From: CAVPKN01 sp963832835
GTDB taxonomy: Bacteria; Chlamydiota; Chlamydiia; Chlamydiales; JAAKFR01
Assembly: GCA_963832835.1 (NCBI GenBank)
Contig: CAWHVD010000001.1
Location: forward strand, 2,232,001 to 2,296,000
Length of the DNA stretch: 64,000 nt
Direction: 5' to 3'
The stretch's first letter is position 1; every line of letters begins with the position of its first letter. The notes beneath the pieces were generated by a model. That model made no database searches. It worked only from the letters and a program-made list of their open reading frames with translations, and had not been told where the DNA came from. The translations under genes and the position numbers were made by a program. Of this stretch, positions 26,348 through 36,212 are shown in pieces.

Positions 26348-29300
26348 ATGATTCCATCGAATATTCCCCAAACTCCGTGGGGCGTTAGCCCTGAGGTTTC
26401 CGCGCGTCTACAAGCAGTGAACCCTCGCTTTAAAGCCGCTGTCCTTCTGCCCACCGACCCTGAATCTCAGTTTGTTTTAGCTCAATTTATGGCTGACAAG
26501 CCTCCCGGTTTTAGCATTACAAAGATCACCTATGTGTATAACAGCTCTTTGCAGATGGGCTTTTTAGCACACCTGAGCAATATAGAACATGAGGCCAAAC
26601 AGTTTGTGCCCGCATCCCTATCTGCAGAACGCAAAGAGATAGTTGAGAACTGGAAAGATCTCACCTCTGTATATTCTCCCTTGCAAGTGATGGTAGACCA
26701 GGAAGAGCAAATCCTCCATCATGCCAAAGTTCTTCCTCTTTGGCATGGCACCTCTGTGCAGAAATCTCAGTCGATTTGCGAGTCGGGCTTTACCTACTTT
26801 GGCAAACATACTTATTTTTCCGGTCATGGATCGGGTAGTACCGACATTGGCTATTTTGGAAGCGGGATCTACTTTACAGAGAGTGCTCAATACGCCTCGA
26901 TGTACAGTAAGGGAGCTCTTCTTCTTTCTTGGGTCTCGATGCGAGAGCCCTATCCTGTTATTAGCGATAAAGCCTATCCCCAAAAATGCAGCGATATGCA
27001 GATGCTGGAGGGTAAGGGTGCCTTTCATAACTACGATACCCACTTTGTACCCGTCGCTTCTATCCTCCCCGATGATCCCCATTGCATGGTCTATTACCCT
27101 TGTGTTCACAAACAGCCACCGGCATGGCATGAGATTGTCGTATTTCAAAAGGCTCAAGCCCTTCCTAGCTTTATCGTAGAGATTGGCGTAGACCTTCTTC
27201 CCTCCCTTAGCCTCAACTACACCTTTGCGGGTCTTTATGCCTCGTGCCAAGCAGGAGATCTACCTCAAGTCAAGAGCTGGATTCTGGAAGATAAAATGCG
27301 TCTTTTAGAAGAGGATGCTCAAGGGGAAAACTGTTTCTTTGCAGCGATCTTAGGTGGCCAGCTTCCTGTTTTAAAATGGCTTTTAGCCCAAGACTCTACC
27401 CTTCTAAAAAAAGGGAGAAAAGATGGCTGGACTCCCATGCATATAGCAGCCACGCAAGGTGATGCCCCTACTGTCTCTTGGCTCCACAGACAAGATCCCA
27501 CAATGATTCATAGCGGTAAACCCACACCTTTGCACTGTGCTGCATTTTCCGAACAAATCCCTGTGCTCAAACTCTTCTTAGAAGAAGTTAAAAAAGATGC
27601 TTTTCTGATCGAAGAGATATTGAAAAGACCGTGTCCTCTCACCCTGCAGCTTTTGTTAGAAAATGGCCTTGACCCTGATCAGGCCAACCGGTTTAAGCAA
27701 ACGCTTCTACACCTAGCTGCACAAGCTGGGCAGGTGGAGCACATCGAACTGCTACTCGACACAGGAGCTAAAATCAATGCCCAAGACTTGTCCAAAAAAA
27801 CGCCCCTTTATTTGGCTGTTGCGCAAGGTCACATTTCTGCTATTAAATGCCTGCTCGCTAACCAAGCAGATCCTAGCATTGTCGGCATAGAGGGAGACAC
27901 CCTCCTCCATGTTGCAGCCTTCTACGGATACACGCCTATTGTAGCTATGCTTCTCAAATACCCCCTTCTTCACTGCGTAGATGATGATGGAAAACAACCC
28001 ATCCATAAGGCTGTGTGGGGTCATGACAAACCGGATGTGGTAGAGCTTCTGCTCAGCGCAGGAGCCGATCCTAATGCCTCGAATGCTTTTGGATATACCC
28101 CTCTGCATTGGGCTGCAAAACATGGGCATATTGCCGGTGCCGATTTGTTGTTAAAAGCAGGAGCCCGTCCTGATAGTGCCAATCTGAATCACGACCTTCC
28201 CTTTGATCTAGCAGTCCGATGGGGTCAAGATGCGTTTGTTCGCTTCTTTTTGGGGGTTAAGACCGGTGTGAAAGCCACGGAGCCAGAGCAACTCCCCCAA
28301 GACGTCGAAGGGTATTATTGCACACAGCTTTTGCAAGCCAAACGCGATGAGAATTACCAAGAGCAAATCTTTTATCTAGAAAAACTTAGTGACCTCTACA
28401 TCCAAAAAAAGCAATGGGTACAAGCCGCTAAAATCCTCAATGGAGCTTTTGCCATTCTGGAGAAAAATGGAGATAATCCTCATCTCAAACAATACCTTCT
28501 CGCACGACTCGAGCGCATCGAAGCTCTGTTTTTAGAGAGCAAAGGGCTTAAAGTTCCCCATCATCATAAAGGAACTGTGCTCAATTACCGGGAATGGTTG
28601 AAGAATGTCCGGACCCTCTACCTCAAAGAATTTGAAGAGAAGAATCCCATTGAAGGTATCCTCCCCTATCTCACAGCTTCCTACAAAAAGCTTTTAGGCA
28701 CTCTCATTCTTGACGCTCAAGAACTATTGGGGCCTACTTCCGCAGAGTGGGCTTGTATCGGTATGGGCTCTATGGCACGCTATGAGATGTGTCCTTACTC
28801 CGATCTCGAATTTGCCTTTCTCATCGATAAGAAAAATGAAGAAAATCTCTCCTACTTCCGCATTCTAACAGAGCTGTTAGAGCTTAGAATCATCAATCTA
28901 GGGGAGACAGTTTTCCCTCTCTTCGGCAAGCTTTTTGGTGAAAAATCACCTAAAGCAAGCCCTACTCCCAGTGGTTTTTCGATGGACTCAGGAGGCAATA
29001 CACCGCTCGGTAAACCAGGCTTTTATGAGCTTATCGACACACCCGAAGGACTTGCCCAGTTCCAGAGTTTGGAATGGATGGAAAAAGATATTATTGTGAC
29101 CAATGCCCTCTCTTCAGTATGTCACATTGCCGGTAGCGAAAGACTCTTTGGCAAATATAACCAAACTAAAGAAAGCCGGCATAACACAACAGATGGCTGG
29201 ACGCGCTTCACAGGAATCCCCTTACGCCAAAAGCTTGCCATAAAACTCATTGAGGGACATCTACAAGAGTTTAAACCCGACCTTTCCAAACACAAACAAG

Positions 29301-30913
29301 ATACGGGAGCTTTTGGCATCAAAAAAGAGCTCTACCGTCCCTTCCAATCCCTCTTAAGTAGCATTACTCTATTTTGTGGAATCACAACCGAATCCACCTT
29401 TGGAATGATTCAGCAACTCCTCCAAAAGGGATTACTTTGCCCTGATGGGGCCAAAAACCTCACTCAGGCTCTATCGCAGCTACTTAGCCTACGCTTTGAA
29501 GCGCACTCCTTTTACCAAAATGAAGGGGAATTCCTTCTGCATATTGAGCAGGGACATCCCCAAGATCCCCAATACCTCTATCTCGATGAAAAACGTCTTG
29601 CCTCCCTACACGAAATCTACAAGGTGCTGATCCCCTTCCACAACTGTGGCGAGGAGTTTTTGCGTACCAAGAATCCCCAGTCCTTTAGCAAATCCTTGTT
29701 CTACGACAAAAGCCCTCAAATCCAAGGAAAAGCCTTTGAGCTACATCTGCAATATAATAAATCCCAGGAAGCACACCAACAAGCCGTTTCTCTCAATCCA
29801 AATGATGTAAATGCACAGATATCGTTGGGCGACATAGAATGGAAAGTGGCTCAATACCAAGAAGCGCTTAAGCGCAACTTTAAGGCCTTGACGCTCGCCC
29901 AGCGCAAGCATGGTGAAAACCATCTTGCTACAGCCACATCCTACAATAATATCGGTCTTGTGTATTACAGCCTCGGACTTTATGACAAAGCCCTCGAGTT
30001 TTATCAACGGGCTTTGAATATTTGGCTACAGATTAACGATAAAAACCGTCCTGATCTAGCCACGATCTACAATAATATCGGCTTCGTCTATAAAACCACC
30101 AGACGGTACGAAAAAGCCCTAGAGTTTCTACAAAAAGCTTTGAACATCTGGCTACAGGTTATCGATGAAAACCATGATGAAAACCCTCCTGATAAAGAGA
30201 CAATCTACCATAATTTTGTTCATATCCCTAATATAGCCACGATCTACAGTAATATGGGTATTATCTATGACGACCTAGGAGAATATGTCAAGGCCATCGA
30301 GATGTATCAAAACACAGTGCAGATTCAGGAGATATTCCTCCGTGAAAATCATCCCGATCTCGCCACAAGCTGGCATAATATCGGCATTATCTGTAACAAA
30401 ATCGAGGAGTATGAGACAGCCCTCAATATGTATCAAAGGGCTTTGAGGATTCGGTTACAAGTTCTTGGGGAAAACCATCCTGAGGTAGCCTCCAGTTACA
30501 GTACTATCGGGACTCTATGTTACACTATCGGGGCGCATGAGACAGCCCTCAATATGTACCAAATGGCTTTGAAGATTCGGTTACAAATTCTTGGGGAAAA
30601 CCATCCTGATATAGGTTCAAGCTACAATAATATCGGCACTCTCTACGCAAGAATCGGCCAATACGACACAGCTCTCGAATTTATCCAAAAGGCTCTGAAA
30701 ATTTGGTTTAAGGCATATGGGAAAGGTCATCCTGAAATCGAAGCGGGGTTGAAAAGCTTGATTGCCTGCGCGACAGGGGCAGCACCATCCCAAGTCAAAA
30801 CCTTAGAGGGAATTGCTACCCTTTGCACACAGGTTTTGGGACATGAGCACCCGCAGACTCAGCAGCTCATTCAATTGATTGCCAGAAAAAATTTGAGAGA
30901 CCTAATTTCTTGA
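26348..30913 (+). CDS. PARP-like ADP-ribosyltransferase / ankyrin / DUF294 nucleotidyltransferase / TPR protein (copy 2)
   Basis: The 1521-residue paralogue of the gene at 2097 has the same domain order. The PARP triad is H133, Y175, E262; ankyrin repeats run to about 640; the nucleotidyltransferase signature GSMARYEMCPYSDLE lies near 805; the C-terminus has six KLC-type TPRs, one extended by about 17 residues (ENHDENPPDKETIYHN...). The first 720 or so residues are nearly identical to copy 3, whereas the following linker and the TPRs differ strongly. The last residues (NLRDLIS) read into the remnant of a convergent Rpn gene. Biochemical activity is inferred from motifs. Confidence 0.9.
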   Translation: MIPSNIPQTPWGVSPEVSARLQAVNPRFKAAVLLPTDPESQFVLAQFMADKPPGFSITKITYVYNSSLQMGFLAHLSNIEHEAKQFVPASLSAERKEIVENWKDLTSVYSPLQVMVDQEEQILHHAKVLPLWHGTSVQKSQSICESGFTYFGKHTYFSGHGSGSTDIGYFGSGIYFTESAQYASMYSKGALLLSWVSMREPYPVISDKAYPQKCSDMQMLEGKGAFHNYDTHFVPVASILPDDPHCMVYYPCVHKQPPAWHEIVVFQKAQALPSFIVEIGVDLLPSLSLNYTFAGLYASCQAGDLPQVKSWILEDKMRLLEEDAQGENCFFAAILGGQLPVLKWLLAQDSTLLKKGRKDGWTPMHIAATQGDAPTVSWLHRQDPTMIHSGKPTPLHCAAFSEQIPVLKLFLEEVKKDAFLIEEILKRPCPLTLQLLLENGLDPDQANRFKQTLLHLAAQAGQVEHIELLLDTGAKINAQDLSKKTPLYLAVAQGHISAIKCLLANQADPSIVGIEGDTLLHVAAFYGYTPIVAMLLKYPLLHCVDDDGKQPIHKAVWGHDKPDVVELLLSAGADPNASNAFGYTPLHWAAKHGHIAGADLLLKAGARPDSANLNHDLPFDLAVRWGQDAFVRFFLGVKTGVKATEPEQLPQDVEGYYCTQLLQAKRDENYQEQIFYLEKLSDLYIQKKQWVQAAKILNGAFAILEKNGDNPHLKQYLLARLERIEALFLESKGLKVPHHHKGTVLNYREWLKNVRTLYLKEFEEKNPIEGILPYLTASYKKLLGTLILDAQELLGPTSAEWACIGMGSMARYEMCPYSDLEFAFLIDKKNEENLSYFRILTELLELRIINLGETVFPLFGKLFGEKSPKASPTPSGFSMDSGGNTPLGKPGFYELIDTPEGLAQFQSLEWMEKDIIVTNALSSVCHIAGSERLFGKYNQTKESRHNTTDGWTRFTGIPLRQKLAIKLIEGHLQEFKPDLSKHKQDTGAFGIKKELYRPFQSLLSSITLFCGITTESTFGMIQQLLQKGLLCPDGAKNLTQALSQLLSLRFEAHSFYQNEGEFLLHIEQGHPQDPQYLYLDEKRLASLHEIYKVLIPFHNCGEEFLRTKNPQSFSKSLFYDKSPQIQGKAFELHLQYNKSQEAHQQAVSLNPNDVNAQISLGDIEWKVAQYQEALKRNFKALTLAQRKHGENHLATATSYNNIGLVYYSLGLYDKALEFYQRALNIWLQINDKNRPDLATIYNNIGFVYKTTRRYEKALEFLQKALNIWLQVIDENHDENPPDKETIYHNFVHIPNIATIYSNMGIIYDDLGEYVKAIEMYQNTVQIQEIFLRENHPDLATSWHNIGIICNKIEEYETALNMYQRALRIRLQVLGENHPEVASSYSTIGTLCYTIGAHETALNMYQMALKIRLQILGENHPDIGSSYNNIGTLYARIGQYDTALEFIQKALKIWFKAYGKGHPEIEAGLKSLIACATGAAPSQVKTLEGIATLCTQVLGHEHPQTQQLIQLIARKNLRDLIS

Positions 30914-31014
30914 GCAGGTAGGCCTGTAATTGCCTGGACTTGTTGGATGCTCATGCCTTGGGATAACATGTTTTGAGCTATTTGGACGGCAGCATGTTTA
31001 ACACCTTCTGCTAG
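30893..31014 (-). pseudogene. Remnant of Rpn-type nuclease gene (C-terminal end)
   Basis: Read on the minus strand this encodes AEGVKHAAVQIAQNMLSQGM followed by SIQQVQAITGLPAQEIRSL, which matches the C-terminal 45 residues of the Rpn protein at 1156. The original stop is lost, so the frame runs on antisense to the neighbouring gene. The 5' side is cut at about 31014, where family B sequence begins. Confidence 0.85.
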
Positions 31015-31074
31015 CCACCCCAGCCTTGACGAAGTATATCTTACCTGGAGTAATCTGACGGCTCGTGAATGGTC
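31015..31074 (-). repeat. Family B element, partial copy 4
   Basis: 60 bases matching 25995-26054 (one or two mismatches), joined abruptly to the Rpn remnant. It marks the boundary of the tandem duplication that produced copies 2 and 3 of the PARP-family gene, and keeps the empty target site of family A copy 4. Confidence 0.82.
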
Positions 31075-31203
31075 ATAAGATTTTAAAGATCCTTGGGTGC
31101 AAAGAATAATATAGAAATTATTCAAAAAATTCCACCTCTTCATTTCCTTCTAGCTCTTATTAAGGAAGCCCAATAAAGTACTTAGCAAATCCTTGAGGTA
31201 CAT
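31075..31203 (+). promoter_or_regulatory. Leader of PARP-family copy 3
   Basis: Almost identical to 26218-26347. It ends with TTGAGGTACAT before the ATG at 31204, with GAGG five bases away. No separate promoter consensus is obvious. Confidence 0.5.
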
Positions 31204-34200
31204 ATGATTCCATCGAATATCCCCCAAACTCCGTGGGGCGTTAGCCCTGAGGTTTCCGCGCGTCTACAAGCAGTGAACCCTCGCTTTAAAGCTGCGGTTC
31301 TTGAGCCTAGCGACCCTGAATCTCAGTTTGTTTTAGCTCAATTTATGGCTGACAAGCCTCCCGGTTTTAGCATTACCAAGATCACCTATGTTTATAACAG
31401 CTCTTTGCAGATGGGCTTTTTAGCACACCTGAGCAATATAGAACATGAGGCCAAACAGTTTGTGCCCGCATCCCTATCTGCAGAACGCAAAGAGATAGTT
31501 GAGAATTGGAAAGATCTCACCTCTGTATATTCTCCCTTGCAAGTGATGGTAGACCAGGAAGAGCAAATCCTCCATCATGCCAAAGCTCTTCCTCTTTGGC
31601 ATGGCACCTCTTTGCAAAAATCCCCATTGATTTGCACGTCTGGCTTTACCTACTTTGGCAAACATACTTATTTTTCCGGTCATGGATCGGGTAGTACCGA
31701 CATTGGCTATTTTGGAAGCGGGATCTACTTTACAGAGAGTGCTCAATACGCCTCGATGTACAGTAAGGGAGCTCTTCTTCTTTCCTGGGTCTCGATGCGA
31801 GAGCCCTATCCTGTTATCAGCGATAAAGCCTATCCCCAAAAATGTAGTGATATGCAGATGCTGGAGGGTAAGGGAGCCTATCAAAACTACGATACCCACT
31901 TCGTACCCGTCGCTTCTATTCTTCCGGATAATCCTTATTGCATGGACTATTACCCCTGTGTTCACAAACAGCCACCGGCATGGCATGAGATTGTCGTATT
32001 CCAGAAGGCTCAAACCCTTCCTAGCTTTATCGTAGAGATAGGTGTGGATCTTCTTCCCTCTTTGAGCCCCAACTATACGTTTGAGGGTCTTTATGCCTCC
32101 TGCCAAGCCGGAGATCTACCCCAAGTCAAGAGTTGGATTTTGGAAGATAAAAAGCGTCTTTTACAAGAGGATGCTCCAGGGGAAAACTGTTTCTTTGCGG
32201 CCATCTTAGGAGGCCGGCTTCCTGTTTTAAAATGGCTTTTAGCTCAAGACCCTACAGTACTTAAAAAAGGGAGAAGGGATGGCTGGACTCCCATGCACAT
32301 GGCCGCCACGCAAGGAGATGCCCCTGTTGTCTCTTGGCTCCACATGCAAGACCCCTCTATGATTCATAGAGGTAAACCCACCCCTTTGCAGTGTGCTGCA
32401 TTTTCCGAACAAATCCCTGTGCTCCAACTCTTCTTAGAAGAAGTTAAAAAAGATACTTTTCTGATCGAAGAGATATTGAAAAGACCGTGTCCTCTCACCC
32501 TGCAGCTTTTGTTAGAAAATGGCCTTGACCCTGATCAGGCCAACCGGTTTAAGCAAACGCTTCTACACCTCGCTGCACAAGCTGGGCAGGTGGAGCACAT
32601 CGAACTGCTACTCGATACGGGAGCCAAAATCAATGCCCAAGACTTGTCCAAAAAAACGCCCCTGTATTTGGCTGTAGCGCAAGGTCATATTTCTGCCGTT
32701 AAATGCCTGCTCGCTAACCAAGCAGATCCTAGCATTGTGGGCATAGAGGGAGATACCATTCTCCATGTTGCAGCCTTCTATGGATACACGCCCATCGTGG
32801 CCATGCTTCTTAAATACCCTCTGCTTCATTGCGTAGATGACGATGGGAAACAACCCATCCATAAGGCTGTTTGGGGTCATGACAAACCAGACGTGGTAGA
32901 ACTCCTACTCAGTGCAGGAGCCGATCCTAATGCTTCTAACGCTTTTGGATATACCCCTCTGCATTGGGCTGCTAAGCATGGGCATATTGCCAGTGCCGAT
33001 TTGTTGTTAAAAGCAGGAGCCCGTCCTGATAGTGCCAATCAGAACCACGACCTTCCCTTCGATCTGGCAGTCCATTGGGGTCAAGATGCATTTGTCCGCT
33101 TCTTTTTAGGAGGTAAACCTAAAGAGCCAGGGCAACTCCCCCAAGACGTCGAAGGGTATTATTGCACACAGCTTTTGCAAGCCAAAAGAGATGAAGATTA
33201 CCAAGAGCAAATCTTTTATCTAGAAAAGCTTAGTTACCTTTACATCCAAAAAAAGCAATGGGTACAAGCTGCTAAAATCCTCAATGGAGCTTTTACCATT
33301 CTGGAGAAAAATGGGGATAATCCTCATCTCAGACAATACCTTCTCGCACGACTCGAGCGCATCGAAGCTCTGTTTTTAGAGAGCAAAGGGTTTAAAGTTT
33401 CTTCTCGGCATCAAGAAACAGTGCTCAATTACCGTTTACAACTTGCAAGTGCTAGAACCCTTAACATCGAGGGAAAGTCGATCCAGCAGGTACTCAAGTT
33501 TCTCACAGCATTCTATAAAAAACTCTTAGGGACTCTCATTCTAGACTCCCAGAAAATATTGGGGCCACCTCCTGTAGAGTGGGCTTGTGTGGGGATGGGC
33601 TCCATGGCCCGCAGTGAGATGTGTCCTTACTCTGATCTCGAGTTTGCCTTCCTCATCGGAAAAAAAACTGATCAAAACCTTACCTACTTCCGTACCCTGA
33701 CACAGCTCTTGGAGCTTAAAATCATTAATCTTGGAGAAACCGCTTTCCCTATCTTTGGCAAACTCTTTGGAGAAAAATCACCTGAGGCAAGCCCTACACC
33801 AGGTGGTTTTTCCACGGACTCAGGAGGTAATACCCCCTTGGGCAAGCCTGGTTTCTATGAGCTCATCGACACGCCAGAAGGGCTTTCTCAATTTCAGAGC
33901 ACAGAGTGGATGGATGCCGATATCATTGTGACCAACGCCCTCTCCTCTGTGTGCTATGTAGCGGGTAATAAAGGGCTCTTTGTCAAATATAACCAAGCTA
34001 AAGAAAAGCGGCATGCCACCACAGATGGTTTCTTTTCCTTTACAGGAAATCCTGTGCACGAAAAATTGGCCTTAAAACTCCTAGCAGGACATCTACAAGA
34101 ATTTAAGCCTGACCTTTCTAAACACAAACAAGAAACGAATGCATTTGGAATTAAAAAAGAGCTATACCGTCCCTTACAATCCCTTTTAGGTAGCCTCACC

Positions 34201-35949
34201 CTTTTCTGCGGACTTCCCCCCTGCTCTTCCTTTGAAATGATTGAGCAGCTTGTGCACAAAGGGATTTTTTGCCCTGAAGGAGCCAAAAACTTAACCCAGG
34301 CCCTCTCTCAAGCCCTCAATCTACGCTTTGAGGCGCACACGTTTTACCAAAACGAAGGAGAATTCCTGCTGCATATCGAGCAGGAAAAACTCCAAGATCC
34401 CCAATACCTCTACCTCGATGAGAAACGCCTTGCCTCTCTCCACGAAATCTACAAGGTGCTGATCCCTTTCCACGCATGTGCTCAGCAGTTTTTAAGCACA
34501 CAAGATACCAAAGAGTTTTGCAAGTCTCCCTTCTATGACACAAGTTTTCAAATCCAAGGAGCGGCATTTGAGGAGAACCTCCAATACGGACAGGCACAAG
34601 AGGCCCGCCAACAAGCTGTTTCTCTCAACCCCAACGATATCGATGCACAGAAACGGCTGGGAGCGATAGAACAGAAAATGGCACAATACCAGGAGGCGCT
34701 CAAGCGACACCTTAAGGCCTTAACATTAGCTCAGCAAATGCATGGCGAAAACCATCCCGATATAGCCACAAGCTACACTAGTATCGGCAGCGTCTATCAT
34801 AACCTCGGGGATTACGACAAAGCCCTAGAGTTTTACTATAAGGCTTTGAGGATCCAGCTACAGGGCTTACAAGAAAACCGTCCCTACTACATAGCCCCAA
34901 CCTATCACAATATCGGTCTTGTCTGTGTAGACATCGGGGAGTATGACAAAGCCCTCGAGTTTTACTATGAGGCTCTGAATATCAGACTACAGGTCCTCGG
35001 TGAAAACCATCCCTCCATGGTTGCAAGCTATAGCAGCATCGGCCTGGCTCATGATAGACTCGGAGAATACCACAAAGCTCTCGAGTTTCACCAAAAGGCT
35101 TTGAAAATTAGCCTCCAGGTCCTCGGGAAAAACCATCCCGATGTGGCCACAACCTACGGCAATGTCGGCCTGGCTCATGATAGACTCGGAGAATACCACA
35201 AAGCTCTCGAGTTTCACAAAAAGGCTTTGAAGATTAGCCTCCAGGTCCTCGGGAAAAACCATCCCCACGTGGCCACAACCTATCACAATATGGGCACTGT
35301 TTATGCAATGTGCAAGAAGCATGATCATGCACTAGATTTTTATCGAAAAGCTTTGAAAATTAGGCTGCGGACCCTGAGTGAGAACCATCCCGATATAGCC
35401 TTATGTTACAACAATATCGGCTCTGCGCATTACAAGTGTGAGGATTATGAAAAAGCTCTGGAATTTCACCAAAAGGCTTTGAAGATTAGACTGATAGCCC
35501 TTGGTGAAAACCATCCCGATGTGGCCCAAAGCTATAGCAATATCGGTTCTGTTTACTCCGACCTTGAGGATTATGGCAGGGCTCTCGACTTTCAGCACAA
35601 GGATTTGAAGATTTGTATACAGGCCCTAGGAGGCAACCATCCCGATGTAGCTACAACTTATAACAATATGGGCGTTTCCTATATGGGGCTCAAGGATTAC
35701 GACAAAGCCCTCCAATTTTACCAACAGGCTCTGAAAATTCGACTCCAGGTATACAAAAAAAGTCACCCTGGTATTGCAGCAATATTGCGAAGCATGATCG
35801 CCTGCCTGCCAAAAGCATCCCCTTCTCAAATTAGCAATTTAGAGGAAGCCTCTTTGCTCTCTATGAAGATTTTGGGAGAACAGGATCCCTTGGTGCAACT
35901 GTTTATTCGGCTCATCGCTGATAGAAGTTATACCATTTCCAGAAAATAA
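31204..35949 (+). CDS. PARP-like ADP-ribosyltransferase / ankyrin / DUF294 nucleotidyltransferase / TPR protein (copy 3)
   Basis: The 1581-residue paralogue has the PARP triad H133, Y175, E262, ankyrin repeats at about 290-640, nucleotidyltransferase signature GSMARSEMCPYSDLE, and eight KLC-type TPRs ending near 1545. The last codons are altered: paralogues end in LIARK-type sequence, but here LIADRS is followed by YTISRK and a stop that lie inside a family A miniature element inserted at 35931. The gene was therefore trimmed or re-terminated at its very end, and any convergent Rpn gene is lost. Motif residues are intact, so the protein is probably still functional. Confidence 0.9.
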   Translation: MIPSNIPQTPWGVSPEVSARLQAVNPRFKAAVLEPSDPESQFVLAQFMADKPPGFSITKITYVYNSSLQMGFLAHLSNIEHEAKQFVPASLSAERKEIVENWKDLTSVYSPLQVMVDQEEQILHHAKALPLWHGTSLQKSPLICTSGFTYFGKHTYFSGHGSGSTDIGYFGSGIYFTESAQYASMYSKGALLLSWVSMREPYPVISDKAYPQKCSDMQMLEGKGAYQNYDTHFVPVASILPDNPYCMDYYPCVHKQPPAWHEIVVFQKAQTLPSFIVEIGVDLLPSLSPNYTFEGLYASCQAGDLPQVKSWILEDKKRLLQEDAPGENCFFAAILGGRLPVLKWLLAQDPTVLKKGRRDGWTPMHMAATQGDAPVVSWLHMQDPSMIHRGKPTPLQCAAFSEQIPVLQLFLEEVKKDTFLIEEILKRPCPLTLQLLLENGLDPDQANRFKQTLLHLAAQAGQVEHIELLLDTGAKINAQDLSKKTPLYLAVAQGHISAVKCLLANQADPSIVGIEGDTILHVAAFYGYTPIVAMLLKYPLLHCVDDDGKQPIHKAVWGHDKPDVVELLLSAGADPNASNAFGYTPLHWAAKHGHIASADLLLKAGARPDSANQNHDLPFDLAVHWGQDAFVRFFLGGKPKEPGQLPQDVEGYYCTQLLQAKRDEDYQEQIFYLEKLSYLYIQKKQWVQAAKILNGAFTILEKNGDNPHLRQYLLARLERIEALFLESKGFKVSSRHQETVLNYRLQLASARTLNIEGKSIQQVLKFLTAFYKKLLGTLILDSQKILGPPPVEWACVGMGSMARSEMCPYSDLEFAFLIGKKTDQNLTYFRTLTQLLELKIINLGETAFPIFGKLFGEKSPEASPTPGGFSTDSGGNTPLGKPGFYELIDTPEGLSQFQSTEWMDADIIVTNALSSVCYVAGNKGLFVKYNQAKEKRHATTDGFFSFTGNPVHEKLALKLLAGHLQEFKPDLSKHKQETNAFGIKKELYRPLQSLLGSLTLFCGLPPCSSFEMIEQLVHKGIFCPEGAKNLTQALSQALNLRFEAHTFYQNEGEFLLHIEQEKLQDPQYLYLDEKRLASLHEIYKVLIPFHACAQQFLSTQDTKEFCKSPFYDTSFQIQGAAFEENLQYGQAQEARQQAVSLNPNDIDAQKRLGAIEQKMAQYQEALKRHLKALTLAQQMHGENHPDIATSYTSIGSVYHNLGDYDKALEFYYKALRIQLQGLQENRPYYIAPTYHNIGLVCVDIGEYDKALEFYYEALNIRLQVLGENHPSMVASYSSIGLAHDRLGEYHKALEFHQKALKISLQVLGKNHPDVATTYGNVGLAHDRLGEYHKALEFHKKALKISLQVLGKNHPHVATTYHNMGTVYAMCKKHDHALDFYRKALKIRLRTLSENHPDIALCYNNIGSAHYKCEDYEKALEFHQKALKIRLIALGENHPDVAQSYSNIGSVYSDLEDYGRALDFQHKDLKICIQALGGNHPDVATTYNNMGVSYMGLKDYDKALQFYQQALKIRLQVYKKSHPGIAAILRSMIACLPKASPSQISNLEEASLLSMKILGEQDPLVQLFIRLIADRSYTISRK

Positions 35950-36091
35950 AGCCATAAATTGGCGCTGGGTAACATGACAGATTTGGATGATCGCTTCGAA
36001 GCCCATGTTTTTGCACCTAAGCGAGAAAGGATCGTTCAAAAATGGCGTGTTATACAGTGCCAATTTGTGACTTTATTTTCTGGAAATGGTA
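35931..36091 (+). mobile_element. Miniature inverted-repeat element, family A, copy 3
   Basis: 161 bp with the same ends as copy 1 (TACCATTTCCAGAAAATAAA, TTTATTTTCTGGAAATGGTA). It supplies the last codons and stop of the upstream gene. Flanking triplets are TTA and TAA. Confidence 0.9.
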
Positions 36092-36093
36092 TA

Positions 36094-36150
36094 ATTCCCC
36101 AACCTTGATGGTGACGAATCCCATGGCCCTTAAGAGCCGGGTTCTTCAAA
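36094..36150 (+). repeat. 57-bp dispersed repeat, copy 1
   Basis: From attccccaaccttgatgg to gggttcttcaaa; it aligns without gaps to 45531-45587 at roughly three quarters identity. Function unknown. Confidence 0.45.
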
Positions 36151-36160
36151 ACACACCATT

Positions 36161-36212
36161 CCAAAAAGAGTTTCTTCTAAAGTACTAGAGCTCTACAATT
36201 GTGCATATGACC
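36161..36212 (+). pseudogene. 5' leader of duplicated nucleotidyltransferase gene, cut by IS
   Basis: The bases from ccaaaaagagtttcttc to gtgcatatgacc equal 41887-41938, the region just before and including the first codons of the intact nucleotidyltransferase gene. The match stops exactly where the IS begins at 36213 and resumes at 37762. Confidence 0.85.

Noticed and set aside
26618..27250. 210-codon open frame antisense to the PARP domain, conserved again at 31474-32106
   Set aside because: It mirrors a highly conserved coding strand in two near-identical paralogues, has no ribosome site, and is not open in the more diverged copy 1.
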